Source of the DNA: Lewinellaceae bacterium
GTDB lineage: Bacteria; Bacteroidota; Bacteroidia; Chitinophagales; Saprospiraceae
Assembly: GCA_020636215.1 (NCBI GenBank)
Contig: JACJYG010000009.1
Location: 434,001-498,000, forward strand
Direction: 5' to 3'
DNA: 64,000 bases
Below are positions 25,742-35,716 of the stretch, one piece after another. The position numbers and the translations under genes are program-made. The notes under the pieces are model-generated. The model searched no databases and was not told the DNA's origin. It saw only the letters and a list, made by a program, of their open reading frames with translations. Every line of letters begins with the position of its first letter. Position 1 is the first letter of the stretch.

Positions 25742-27305
25742 TTACTGGTATGCCTCCGTACCGCGGATGTTGCCATGCTCCGGAATCGGGGATAGCACCT
25801 CCGCGGGTTGTTCCAGTTTGTCCAGGTTATTCTTAAGGATGTTGTGGATAATGGTATAGTTGATGCGGTGTCCACGCAGGGCTCGGCAGCAAGCTGCTTC
25901 CAGGCGGGCGGCACTGTATTTGTTGACAAGGCGGAGTAAGCCCAGGCAAGAGTTATAGGTTTGTTCGATAAACAACTTGGTGGACAGTATCTGCTCGATG
26001 GGTGCCAGGCAGCAAGCCCAATTTGGTGGGCTTTGTCCAGGAAGTACTCTGCTGTCCAGCCGCGTTGCTCCAGGTAGTGCCGGTGGGCGGGCGGCATGTG
26101 GTACGGCAAGGGTGGTGTAACTGTAACGCAGGCGGCTGCGTTGGTGCAAGGCGATTCGCTTGTTCTGGTAGTACACTTCCACTTCACGGGAGGTATAAAC
26201 CACCTGTACCCTCTTGTCGATATACTCGTAAGGGACGCTGTAGTAATGCCAGTCCTGCCCGATGACGATGTGGTAATTGCGCTGCACCTTGGCTTTGACG
26301 CAATACTTCACTTCAAAGGTGCTAGCCGGCAGAGCGGACAACAGGGGGCGTTCGTGATCCTGGAAAAGCGCCAGGCGGTTGCCTCCGGCTTTACGCTGAA
26401 AAGGCTTCTGGTGGTGTTTTACCAACTGCTGGCGGATGGCATTGTTAAGCCCCGCTAAAGAAGTAGCCTGCTCATTGCGTAAAGGGGCGTAAATACGCTC
26501 GTAAGCCAACTGCACCCTCCGTTCTACACTGGGCTTGTCGCGCGGTTTGGCTACACGCGCGGTATGAAGGTACAGCCATAATGCAGGCTGAGCTGTTCAA
26601 GCAGTTCGGTAAAAGCAGGCTCGTAACGGTTGGCGCGCTTCACCCCGCTTTTCAGGTTGTCGATTAGCCCGCAGGCTGGCACCCCGCCCAGATAAGCAAA
26701 AGCATTGGCGATAGCGCCGATAAAATCCTCCTGGCGCTGGCTGGGCAAAGGCTTCCACATAGCTGTAGCCGCTGAAGGGCAGCACGGCAATGAATACCGG
26801 GCAACTAACCACCTCGCCGGTTTTAGGCTCCACATAGGAAAGCATTTTGCCGGCAAAGTCGATCATGAGCCGTTCGCCGGCTTTGTGTTCAAAATGCATC
26901 ACCGCATCCTGGCGGCGGGAGTAGGCTCTGAGCCGCTCACAAAATTGGGCGTAGCCATAGCCGCTGGCCTTGGTACTGGCGGTATTCCTGCCATAGCAAT
27001 TGCCGCGTGACGCCGGTTTTGCCCAACTCGATGAGCCAGCCGGGCAGGCGCTGTTCAAAATCAGCCAGCCGCCCGTCCACCGCTTTTTCAGCTATTGGCT
27101 CGTAGGCAATGCCGCTGAGCGCTTCGTCGCTCAGTAACAGCAATGCCTGGGTATCCGCTTCATACGCCAGGCACCGCCGAAGGTAGGTACGCACCGTATT
27201 GCGGTCCAGCCCCACTGTACGGGCTATCGCCCGGATTTTTTGACCCTGGCTATGGGCTTGTAAGATCATCCGGATCTGTTGCATGCGTGTAAGGGTATTG
27301 GCCAT
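25742..27305 (-). pseudogene. istA: IS21 transposase gene, frameshifted
   Basis: Starts MANTLTRMQQIRMILQAHSQ with an N-terminal HTH (RAIARTVGLDRNTVRTYL). The DDE-core region continues in two other frames (ERLMIDFAGKMLSYVEPKTG; CGLIDNLKSGVKRANRYEP), and the C-terminal part in a fourth segment (26515-25742). At least two frameshifts. Confidence 0.8.
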
Positions 27306-27455
27306 CTGTTCTCGCTTTCCAGCAAGCTACGCATGGCCGGTGAAAAAATGTTTTTCACCTCTTCACGCAGGCTCCCAGGGGTGGGTGAATTTAGTCCGGA
27401 ACTGATGGGTGAATTTCATCCGGAATTGGTGGGTGAATTTGGTCCAGAATATACA

Positions 27456-27612
27456 GCCGTCGCGGTATTCGATGCCGCCGTCGTAAAGAACTGCTCCAAA
27501 CTCGCCATCCTTTTTCCACTTTCGCCCTGTAGCGTCGTAGGTGAGGGACATGGCGCCGATGGAGGTAGGTAAGTTAAGGAAATTGTACTGCATCGTTGAG
27601 CTCTTGTGGGGG
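27456..27612 (-). pseudogene. 5' piece of cassette 8 RHS core beyond the IS21
   Basis: Encodes MQYNFLNLPTSIGAMSLTYD, then RKWKKDGEFGAVLYDGGIEY, continuing across the IS at 24878. Upstream of ~27612 the homology stops. Confidence 0.8.
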
Positions 27613-27697
27613 GCGAGGTGTTTCTATACTACGGCGATTACAATTGGATTTCCTTTATCCCAATTTTTTGTTAATTTAGATGGCCAAATCATTGCCT

Positions 27698-28099
27698 ATG
27701 CCGATCACGATCAATCTTACACCAGAGCTGGAAGCAATGCTCAAGGAAGTAGCAGCCAGGACAGGTAAAGACATCGACAACTACATTGTCAGCATGCTGG
27801 AAGAAAAGCTGCTGCCCGGTTCTGCTGACCCTCGTAAGAGAGAAGCTGAGCTCCTTCAGCAAATCAACCTGGGCATCTCTCAGGAAGAATGGCGCCGATT
27901 TTTCCATTTGGCGGAACGAAGAGATACGGAACAACTGACTCCCGAAGAATATCAGGAATTGTTGGGCTTAACGAATGCTATTGAATCGGCCAACGCCCGT
28001 CGTATGGAACACTTGGTAGAATTGTCCATTCTTCGCAAGATGCCTTTAGACAAACTGATGGAAGAACTGGGAATCCAACCGGTATCGAATGGCAATTAG
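27698..28099 (+). CDS. Ribbon-helix-helix-like small protein preceding an HNH gene
   Basis: Start at 27698 gives MPITINLTPELEAMLKEVAA, 133 aa; an ATG at 27680 is equally open. The first 45 residues have the strand-helix-helix pattern of RHH antitoxins (ITINLTPELEAMLKEVAARTGKDIDNYIVSML). The rest is helical and acidic. Its end overlaps the HNH gene by 11 nt, so the two are coupled, as in toxin-antitoxin or nuclease-regulator pairs. It is on the plus strand against the surrounding array. DNA binding and autoregulation are inferred. Confidence 0.6.
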   Translation: MPITINLTPELEAMLKEVAARTGKDIDNYIVSMLEEKLLPGSADPRKREAELLQQINLGISQEEWRRFFHLAERRDTEQLTPEEYQELLGLTNAIESANARRMEHLVELSILRKMPLDKLMEELGIQPVSNGN

Positions 28100-28511
28100 C
28101 GACGCCTTAAAAAAACAGGTTGCCGCAAGAGCCAACTCCTGTTGTGAATATTGCCTGTGTCAGGAAAAATATTCCCCAGCAACGTTTTCCATAGACCACA
28201 TTATCCCATTGTCCAAGGATGGCAATGACGATATTGAAAACCTCGCCTATGCCTGCCAGGGATGCAACAACTTCAAGTACAACCACCTCTCCGGATTTGA
28301 CAGCATAACCGGACAGAATGTGCCCCTATTCAACCCAAGGACTCAGGATTGGAAAGAGCATTTCATGTGGAATAAAGACTATTCCTTAATGGTCGGCAAA
28401 ACTCCAATCGGCAGAGCAACCATTGAGCGGCTGAAATTGAACCGGCCAAGTATCGCCAACCTCCGAGGAGCACTCCATATTCTTGGCATACATCCCCCCC
28501 TTTTGAAGTAA
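28089..28511 (+). CDS. HNH endonuclease
   Basis: 140 residues with a full HNH fold. The zinc-binding CEYCLCQE is followed by SIDHIIPLSKDGNDDIENLAYACQ (H and catalytic His pair with the IDHI motif), then CQGCNNFKYNH with the Asn and the second CxxC. HNH proteins of this size cut DNA in homing, defence and TA-like contexts. The RHH-like gene directly before it, overlapping by 11 nt, is a probable regulator or antitoxin. It lies close to the middle tRNA 3'-end copy (28801). Confidence 0.85.
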   Translation: MAISDALKKQVAARANSCCEYCLCQEKYSPATFSIDHIIPLSKDGNDDIENLAYACQGCNNFKYNHLSGFDSITGQNVPLFNPRTQDWKEHFMWNKDYSLMVGKTPIGRATIERLKLNRPSIANLRGALHILGIHPPLLK

Positions 28512-28754
28512 GCTTCTATTAGGAGTCCCCAGCCTAATCTATTACAACCTGGCCACCTGCAGATAAGAGAAAAGCAATGTATGCTGTACTGCCGGCATTT
28601 GGGAATCAGGATAACCTTGATGAGAAAGGAACGATGCTGGATAGAAAAGTCAGAAATAGTAGCAAAAAGGAGGAAATAGCAGTATGTGATTTTTTAAAAC
28701 TATAAAATACTGTAAATCAGCCTTAAAAAATCAATCAAAAATATAATTTACATT
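28512..28754. other. AT-rich non-coding stretch
   Basis: No gene or RNA recognised. Confidence 0.4.
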
Positions 28755-28797
28755 ATTTAAAAAATCATAATTACCTGAAGTTCATATAATTATGATT
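28755..28797 (-). terminator. Hairpin plus T-run behind the middle tRNA 3'-end copy
   Basis: On the minus strand AATCATAATT (28797-28788) pairs with AATTATGATT (28772-28763) and is followed by TTTTTTAAA. It starts four bases after the tRNA 3'-end copy. Confidence 0.6.
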
Positions 28798-28800
28798 AAA

Positions 28801-28819
28801 AAGTGGTCCCACCAGGATT
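28801..28819 (-). repeat. Direct copy of the tRNA-Arg 3' end (putative att site, middle)
   Basis: AAGTGGTCCCACCAGGATT, identical to 14858-14876 and 51020-51038 and in the same orientation. It probably marks the joint of two tandem insertions. Confidence 0.7.
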
Positions 28820-28985
28820 TTTAAAAACGTATCCGCTCATTGCGCCGGTAAACAGCGGGGATGCCAGCCACTTCCTCCCTGAAAGCCCAGTATTTTGAAC
28901 CATTGGGGAACTCCACTTCATACAAGGCAGTCGGGAAAACGAAACCATCCAGGCTCCGCGTGGAGGCCTTGTAAGGGCCGGGATC
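28820..28985 (-). pseudogene. Fragment of the N-terminal part of an RHS protein
   Basis: Encodes FVFPTALYEVEFPNGSKYWA then FREEVAGIPAVYRRNERIRF, aligning with NLTYPTALYRVIFGNGESRLAFREELSSI in cassette 4 and NLSYPAVLYKVRLNNGAVRWAFPDELSVV in cassette 1. It stops at the boundary with the tRNA 3'-end copy, so an RHS gene was cut there. Confidence 0.7.
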
Positions 28986-29136
28986 ATGTCTTTGCCTTGC
29001 TCGATGCCTTTCAAAACTCCTGTTACCCAGAATTGCCCATGGACCTTATGAAAATTCCCTCACAGTTTTAACCGTAGAGGCTTTTCACTGAATGCTAAAA
29101 CCTTTGCTTTGGGAAAAAGAAGCTGAAAACAACACC

Positions 29137-29421
29137 TTAAATGAATCCCATAAAAAGAAGCATTATCAACGGAATAATCAAATAACTTAAAAGGAGCATC
29201 TTATTTATTTTTCCATATTCGGCGTTCAACCATTTTTTATGGTTTATGATAGTTAATACTGATACGAGCAAAATTGATACTCCTTGAAACATCCAGAAAA
29301 CTAAAAAGTAGCCCAAACCGGTTCCGCCGGAAGCAAGTAACATGAATAAAAAAAGTAGAAAGCTGATTAGCAAATATAAACCCGTTATTATTCTAAGTGC
29401 CATATTTTCATTTTTTATCAT
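29137..29421 (-). CDS. Membrane protein, candidate immunity protein of cassette 7
   Basis: 94 aa from ATG 29421 (MALRIITG at 29403 is an equally good start). Three hydrophobic helices: IITGLYLLISFLLFLFML, YFLVFWMFQGVSILLVSVL, MLLLSYLIIPLIMLLFMGF. It starts within or just after the toxin stop at 29408. A membrane immunity protein fits a lipase-type toxin. Confidence 0.55.
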   Translation of the reverse strand: MIKNENMALRIITGLYLLISFLLFLFMLLASGGTGLGYFLVFWMFQGVSILLVSVLTIINHKKWLNAEYGKINKMLLLSYLIIPLIMLLFMGFI

Positions 29422-29660
29422 CTTGAAGTTCCCATTTCTGGCCATTCCAAATGTAAGTTCCTTCTTTTAATTTATTTATATCTCCAAAGAAAGACAAAAT
29501 ACTATGACTGCTCTGCCCTTCATCTTCCTGCACATCCTCTGCTCCTTCTTGCGTTTGATTGGCTAACCAAGGAGCATCAGCTAAACTTCCATCAAATATT
29601 CCTCCTCTATGAATAAATTGCTGGGTAAATACATTACTCTCAGCTTTCATACCCGCTGCT
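29408..29660 (-). pseudogene. Cassette 7 toxin, 3' part beyond the IS4 insertion
   Basis: Encodes KAESNVFTQQFIHRGGIFDG and a tail ending WNGQKWELQDDKK. Removing the IS and one CCCGCTGCT repeat joins it in frame to DFDPFQAAG of the 5' part. Confidence 0.75.
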
Positions 29661-30918
29661 CACACCACTAGACATTTTGAAAAATCAAGCGATATTCACC
29701 TTGGGTGATTTTCCCCAAATAACGGGTGAATTGGATCAGATTTAGGGCTTTTCGCCTGACAATATCGAGCCCTTTGAGGAACACCGATACGGCGCGGTAT
29801 TCAAAGCCGGAGCGTTTATCCCGTACCCAGCGAATACCGTCGCGATATTCTTTGAGCAGCCCCTCCCGAATAGCCAGTATATAGACCAGTACAGCGATGG
29901 CCATCATCAAGTGGCGTTTTTCTTTGCCTTGTACATTCATCGCTTCCAAATTCACCCCGTTACTTTTTAAATGCTTGAAGCACACTTCGATCTGCCAACG
30001 CCACTGGTACAGCCTGCTTGCCTGGGTAGGGCTGTGTAGGTTAGTTAGCAGATAAACCAGTTCGTCTTCCGCATCCGGGCGTGGGTTTTTCATCACAATA
30101 TAGTGTAAATCCAGCTCGCCTATTTTTATCTTCTTGGACACCTTTTTGCCTTTTACTTCTGCGCTGCTTTGTCCTTAAGTTGCTGCCAAGTACGTCCTCC
30201 ATTAGCGTTGATCTCGTCGTGATAGATTCCCTCTTTTACCCGAATAACAAAATACAAACCACTCTTGTCCAAGTACTTGAACCACCTCTTGCCCACATAT
30301 TCCCGGTCTGCCAGCAGGGTCATACCACTTAGGTTATATTTGTTCATCACTTCGTTGAGCATGGCTATTCGCTCTTCCTGGGAAGAATGCCCGGTACTTT
30401 GCCAAATCTTCCCACCAGATCGGAATCGCTACATCATCGACCAAAACACACAAGGTCATTAAATGGATGGTTTCATTACCACAATCCCACTTGGTCCCAT
30501 CCAGCAAAAGGTGCTTTTAACTTCTTAGCTCCAAAACGCTTACCCTGCTTAAAAAAGTACCAGCCAACACAAGGTGCGCAAGCCTTGCATCAACTGCTCA
30601 TATTGTTGGCAATCTTGCTCGCTTAGCACCTTGCCTTGGTCGAAGTAACGTGTCAATAATTTATAATCAGCATGGGCGCTGGCTTGGCCAGAACCACGAA
30701 CATGGGGTACACTGTTCTTCACCTTATTCAGGTTGACCGTACCCGCCAACAGGATCGAATGACTGACGATCAAGGTGTTTTTAAGGGTATTTACGGGCAG
30801 TTCCAAGGTCTTTTCTGTATCTTGCTCAAGAAGCGTAAAGGCCGACATCTTTAATGGTTTTAGTCGACTTTAAAGATAGTTCACTTTACGCTTCTTTTTC
30901 AAAATGTCTAGTGGTGTG
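29661..30918 (-). mobile_element. Degenerate IS4-family element (1258 bp) inserted in a toxin gene
   Basis: Terminal repeats begin CACACCACTAGACATTTTG at both ends. CCCGCTGCT is duplicated at 29652-29660 and 30919-30927, a 9-bp target duplication. The transposase gene inside is broken. Confidence 0.88.
29668..30848 (-). pseudogene. IS4-family transposase, broken
   Basis: Pieces in order: 30848-30549 (N-terminal, FTLLEQDTEKTLELPVNTLK), 30362-30153 (GMTLLADREYVGKRWF, DDE Asp region) and 30141-29668 with the YREK signature YQWRWQIEVCFKHLK. Stops and frameshifts separate them, so the transposase is inactive. Confidence 0.85.
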
Positions 30919-31645
30919 CCCGCTGCTTGAAATGGATCAAAATCTGCGACCAACGTTACAGGGACTCCCTTTACCCCACGTTTTCTTGCAGCCCTCAAAA
31001 GCGCCTTTACGAAACCTTTACCAAAAGCACTGCCCATACTATGAGTTATTACCTTAATTGTCTCTGTAACGTTACCATTCTCATCAATTATCTGGTTCAA
31101 GATCGCCTCGGCATTAGCAACTCCTGTCATATATCCGTCTGCATACCTGCTTCCTCTTGACAAATTGTTCCCACCGTGAATGTAAGTAGCATTGAAATCC
31201 CCTAAATGTTGCATAACGCGCTTATCAAAAGCTCTTACTTCTCTTTCAGGACTGTAACTGTATATTGGATTTCCTGTCTTTTGATTTATTCCAAGGATTG
31301 ACCGGTTTCTTGTATATTCCCTCCAATAGCGTGGGGTTCCTTGGTTACCTTTAGACGGAGTAAAACCATTGATAAAGACGACTAATTTTCCATCAGGGTC
31401 TTTAGCATTGATAGGCCTATTAAGAACGTAGCTATAATTAGAATAAGGATAGTATAATTCAGATAAGGCATCCACCCCCGTCCACCTCCCCAGCGCCCCA
31501 TCATACCACCGCGCCCCATAATCCATCAGGTTGATGCCGTAGTCCTCATTCAGCTCCTTCCCATTATACAAATAATTATTCTCCGGTTCCACCGTCGCAT
31601 ACCAGGGGCCCCTATGCCCCATACCAAAAGGATAATAATGCGCCT

Positions 31646-31684
31646 TCCCGACCCTACGGGTACGGGACCTCCGCTACGCTCCGG
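31646..31684. repeat. 39-nt palindromic insertion in RHS core (site 2)
   Basis: Same insert and position as at 20866; the frame ends LEITQAGA and stop. Confidence 0.8.
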
Positions 31685-31790
31685 CCTGAGTAATCTCCAA
31701 CTCATTCTCCGGCGTACCAGGGTCCTCCTCTGTTAGCTCAATATAGCCATTCTGGTTGAAATCAGAGAAGGCCAGGCGGGTGTTGCCTAG

Positions 31791-31817
31791 AACCTGTCCC
31801 GTACCCGAAGGGTCGGG
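31791..31817. repeat. 27-nt palindromic insertion in RHS core (site 1)
   Basis: In-frame PDPSGTGQV insertion, as at 24750. Confidence 0.8.
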
Positions 31818-32811
31818 ATGGTCTTTGTGGAAGTACTCCGCCCGGAAGCGGGTAATGCCAGGGCCGCCACTGTACTCCGCCACCAGCCGGCCGTCGGGTA
31901 GGTTGATGGCCTCCAGTTGGCCGTCGCGGTATTCGATGCCGCCGTCGTAAAGAACTGCTCCAAACTCGCCGTCCTTTTTCCACTTTCGCCCTGTAGCGTC
32001 GTAGGTGAGGGACATGGCGCCGATGGAGGTAGGTAAGTTAAGGAAATTGTACTGCATCGTCAAACCCTTGTGGGGTCATATTCGAGGTTGCCGTTGTCGT
32101 CGTACTGGTACAGGGCGGTGAAGCTGGCGCCGGGCTTGAAGCCATATACCCGGCTATCTATGGGCGCCTCGTCTTTGACATTGCTCATCTGGTTCGGGCG
32201 CTCCCCGTTGTAAAGCATTGTCAGCCGGTCTATCTCCCGGGGCACGAAGCAATCTCCATCGAAAACCAGGCCTTTGCGGGTGATGGACTTGATGTTGCCC
32301 ACTGCATCATAACCGATGCCTGGCACGCTAAACTCCTCAGAAGCTACGGTACTTGATACTTTACCGGGGTGGCGTTTACCGGCAATTCCAGGAAGCCGTA
32401 GTTGGCGGAAATGACCCGGTTGAGGGATCGTAGCTGTACTGATAGTATTTCGGGCCTGGCTGGTGATTTTCCAGCGCAGTTCCTTGATGTTGCCGTTGGG
32501 TTCATACTGTTCGAAACGCATGGCGAACAGGGGCTTGCGCTCCGTTACCACTATGGTGAACACCTGGCTGTTGGCTGTGATTTCCTGCTCATCGAGCACC
32601 AGGTGCGGCCCGTCGAGTTGGTTCAGCAGGCTGTCGCCCAGGATATACATGGTGGAGCCGTCGCACAGTTCTACCAGGTACAGCGTGATGGGGAGCTCAT
32701 AATTGTTGGGGTACATGTTGCACATCGCATTCTGTATCTGGGCAACGGACGCCTCCTGTTTCTTTTTGTCCTGGTACGAACAGCCCAGATCCGGAGGGTT
32801 GCATTCTTCCG

Positions 32812-33357
32812 GCCCTGGCTGCCATCACGCAAACCACTCCCTCAGCACCCTCGCCAAGATAGCCCGCCAGTCCTGTCCTCGCTGACCCGCTGCTACAGCC
32901 GCCACAACGCCGCTGCGGAGGCCTGCCGGGCAGGCTGCGGCTGCGGGCCTCCACTAGCCGCCTCACAACGATTTGTAGTGCCGGTCGCTTACGCCCCTCC
33001 ATTCTGCCAACCCTCATGACCATCTGCACATTCCGGGTCTACTCACTATGCGCCCCGACACTGGCGTGTACGGGGTAGACTGCTGCTCTTCCTCCTGCGG
33101 CCGCTAGCTCACACACTAACCCCATCGCCATGGCCACCTCGTCGGGACGCGCCGCTGCGCGATAACTGCGAGCCAACACTTCACCCAACACACCTCTCAG
33201 CCGCCGGAAGTTTACTGAAGGCGGTACGACTCGGGAGCGAAAGCCGAACGGCAAAAGCCCTTTACTCCGCTAGTGCCTCCGCTGAGTAGCTTCGGCGCTC
33301 GCGGAAAGCTCCGACTTGGCTTTTACCGCCCTGCTTTCTAAACACAAACTCCCACTT
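32812..33357. repeat. Structured inter-cassette element, copy B (left part)
   Basis: About 90 percent like copy A by eye from the same junction onward. Keeps the CCCCG-ACAC/GTGT-CGGGG hairpin with a changed loop (GCCA for ATA) and a longer insert before GACTCGGGAGCGAAAGCCG. Its AACTCCC stem is split by an IS1182 element; the other half resumes at 35233. Confidence 0.75.
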
Positions 33358-35232
33358 GAGGCTGTCTCAAAAGTCGCTACCGCCGGGGCTCCCCCAACTC
33401 AGGGCAGCCATGGTAAGAGGTGACAGCAAGTTCATTGAAAATTGGTCAAAAGTCGAAAAAGCTTTGGGAAAGGCCATTTTTTCAAAAAACAGCTGCCATT
33501 GGCTCGTTTTTTGGCCCATTTGGTTGGCTTGAACGCTTTGAGCTGGCGGCAGCGGCGCATCTTGGACAGGCTTATTCAAGGTTGCCCACCATTTTCTAAG
33601 GTTATGGGCAATAGCCAACATACTGACTCGGTGCTTACGCCTTCCAAGCCAGTGAGCAAGAAGCGCCGGAAGCCTCGGCACTGCTTGATGTGGTGAAGAC
33701 TGGTTCTGTATCAATGCCTCGTTTTTGGCGCATTCGGATTCCTCTGAGCGAATTCAAGCGCTGGCGTGCTTGCTGGCGGTATCGTGCGTTTCGTTGATTA
33801 ACCCGTATGATACGGTCCGTTTTAGCTTTATGGCACATGCCTCTCAAAGGGCAGCCCTCACAGCGCTGAGCTTGGTAAACGTGAATTTTATGCGGATAGC
33901 CTGCTTGCGTTTTTTTTCCTCGCACACTTGTACAAGAGCCATGCGTTGCCCCATTGGGCAGACATAGTAATCCTGTTCGGCGTTGTAGTATAAGTTCGTG
34001 TAATAAAAGGGTTGGCATCTGCCTTTCCGTTTTGTTCCCGGTCAAAGCCTGGGTATTTGAGGTAGGCTTCAGGTACCTTTTCTTCCAGGTATTCATAAGC
34101 CTGTTCACAGCCGTAGCCGGCATCGCCGCCAATCCTTTTAGGCTGTGGGCGCTGATGGACTCAAGACTTGGAACGTGTCGTCCATATGCTCGGTGAAAAC
34201 AGCCATGTCGGAAGGTGTCTGGTGCACCGTGTAATTGATGACAAACTGGTTCTCCGTGCCCAGTTGCAAGTTGTAGCATGTTTTTAATCTACTACTTGCC
34301 CAAATGATCCTCTTTAGTGCGCATGAAGGTAGCGTCCGGGTCCGTCTTTGAATAGGAACTGCGGTACGCTAATATCGCTTCCTGCTCCTCGTAGGATTGC
34401 AGTTTGGGCAGGTGCTCCTGCTGGAGCTTTTCCAATTGCTTGCTCAGCTTTTTGTTTTCCCCAGTTGCTCCTTGAGCGCTTTGTTTAAACGTTCAATTGT
34501 TTCTTGAAGCGCCTCACTATCACTAACAGCCGGCTGGGCAGCCTTGGCTTGTTCCTTAGCTGCTTCTGCCTCAGTACTGTTCATTGGTACTTCTATTTGT
34601 TCGATGATCTGGGCGATCTCCAGCAGGCCCCTTTGTAACGCTCGACATTCTTTGCCCATACATAAGTGTACCGCCCGGCAACCGACTCTAGCTTCGTGCC
34701 ATCAACATAATATTCTTCCAACCGGACGTAGCCTTGTTCCACCAGCATAGCCAATACATGGGCAAATACAGCCTTGACTGTCTGCTTGAGCCGGGAATTG
34801 CGAAAACGGTTCAAGGTATTGTGGTCAGGCTTTTGCATCCCGCATAGCCACATGTAGCACAGGTTCTCTCTTGTAGCGCTTTCTCTATGTCGCGCGATGA
34901 ATAACGCTTGTCAACATAGCCATACACCAAGCGCCTTTGAGCATCATCCGAGGGTGGTAGGTGCTGCTACCCCCACCTTCATAGGTATTCAATATAGGCT
35001 CCAGGTCCATGCCTTCTATCGCATCGTTGACTAAGCGCACCAGGTGCTCCTCCGGAATAAGTTCTTCAAGCGTGGGGGGCAGCAGCCAGGCTTGATTCTG
35101 GACATAGGGCTTGAAGGTCACCTGGTTGTGGCGCTTCTTTTTTCCATGAGGAGGAGTTGGCTCTTTCATGTCTTTAAAATACGGACTTTTGACCGATTTT
35201 CAGCACCGGCAGGCGACTTTTGAGACAGCCTC
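33358..35232 (-). mobile_element. Degenerate IS1182-family element (1875 bp)
   Basis: Perfect terminal repeats GAGGCTGTCTCAAAAGTCGC (33358) and its complement ending at 35232. It sits in the loop of the AACTCCC/GGGAGTT hairpin of element copy B; no clear target duplication. IS1182 relatives often choose palindromes. The transposase is fragmented. Confidence 0.85.
33367..35169 (-). pseudogene. IS1182-family transposase, fragmented
   Basis: N-terminal part at 35169-34885 (VTFKPYVQNQAWLLPPTLEE, then IPEEHLVRLVNDAIEGMDL), followed by 34853-34593 (HNTLNRFRNSRLKQTVK and EYYVDGTKLESVAGRYTYVW, with the DGT of the DDE core) and 34279-33635 in other frames. Several frameshifts. Confidence 0.85.
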
Positions 35233-35314
35233 CAAGCGGGAGTTCGTGTTCAAAAAAATATCAGCCTCGAACCTTGCGATCATCTATCAGCGGTCGATTG
35301 ATCACTTGACTATG
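35233..35314. repeat. Structured inter-cassette element, copy B (right part)
   Basis: Resumes with AAGCGGGAGTTCGTGTTC and a diverged CAGCGGTCGATTGATCACTT unit, then runs into the stop of the cassette 6 immunity gene. Confidence 0.7.
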
Positions 35315-35716
35315 CTATGGGTCATTTGGCTCAAGGTGCACTTGAATTTTTGAAAAGCTTCGACTAAGAGTTTTTGATTCGTTATGATCTATGTAATCAG
35401 GGTGTTTCACAATCAAATCGTAAGCTTCCGCCTTCTTAATCTCCAATTTAAATTTACCATCCAGATTGGTTTTCACAGAATCAAGAATGGGTTTTGATTC
35501 CCACGCAGCATTGGACATATCGTATACCCACCAAGTAATTCTAACCTTGGCCCCAACAATTGGGGCTTTAGTATTTTTATCAATTATCTGACCTGTCAGC
35601 GAAACATTTTGATAGTTACCATCGCAGCTTGCCAAAAGAATCGTTAGCAACGATAGGCTAATTGTTCTTTTGATAATTCTGGATAGCCTGCCTAATATAC
35701 ATGCGGATATAGCCAT
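35315..35716 (-). CDS. Lipoprotein with carboxypeptidase-regulatory-like fold, candidate immunity protein of cassette 6
   Basis: ATG at 35716 gives 133 aa beginning MAISACILGRLSRIIKRTIS with lipobox LLASC at about residue 33. The mature part (VSLTGQIIDKNTKAPIVGAK, later TNLDGKFKLEIKKAEAYDL) is a CarboxypepD_reg / CNA-B-like beta sandwich common in Bacteroidota. It overlaps the toxin gene by 59 nt in another frame, a tight coupling. Immunity is inferred from position. Confidence 0.55.
   Translation of the reverse strand: MAISACILGRLSRIIKRTISLSLLTILLASCDGNYQNVSLTGQIIDKNTKAPIVGAKVRITWWVYDMSNAAWESKPILDSVKTNLDGKFKLEIKKAEAYDLIVKHPDYIDHNESKTLSRSFSKIQVHLEPNDP

Larger units (their letters stand above)
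24885..27455 (-). mobile_element. Degenerate IS21-family element (2571 bp) inserted in RHS core
   Basis: Ends TGTATATTCCGG / CCAGAATATACA with repeated GGTGGGTGAATTT boxes inside both ends, as in IS21. It is flanked by GCCGTC on both sides (24879-24884 and 27456-27461), a 6-bp target duplication. Joining the flanks rebuilds a continuous RHS core. istA and istB are both frameshifted, so the element should be immobile. Confidence 0.88.
30919..32811 (-). pseudogene. Cassette 7: broken RHS core with lipase-like toxin tip (5' part)
   Basis: The core starts at the same junction as cassette 12 (CNPPDLGCSYQDKK). It suffers a one-base loss near 32073 (DPTRV in place of DPHKGL), a 27-nt insert at 31791 and a stop-bearing 39-nt insert at 31646. 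The 3' frame from 31622 runs NLMDYGARWYDGALGRWTGVD, then a tip starting KDPDGKLVVFINGFTP. It has an alpha/beta-hydrolase look: strand, YIHGGNNLSRG, and the nucleophile motif THSMG (IKVITHSMGSAFGKGFV), as in lipases and the SSFA/PGAP1 kind. The tip is then cut by the IS4. Confidence 0.7.

Noticed and set aside
28796..29014. A 72-codon minus-strand frame ending in the tRNA copy
   Set aside because: The frame with homology to RHS N-terminal segments is a different one; this frame is its shadow.
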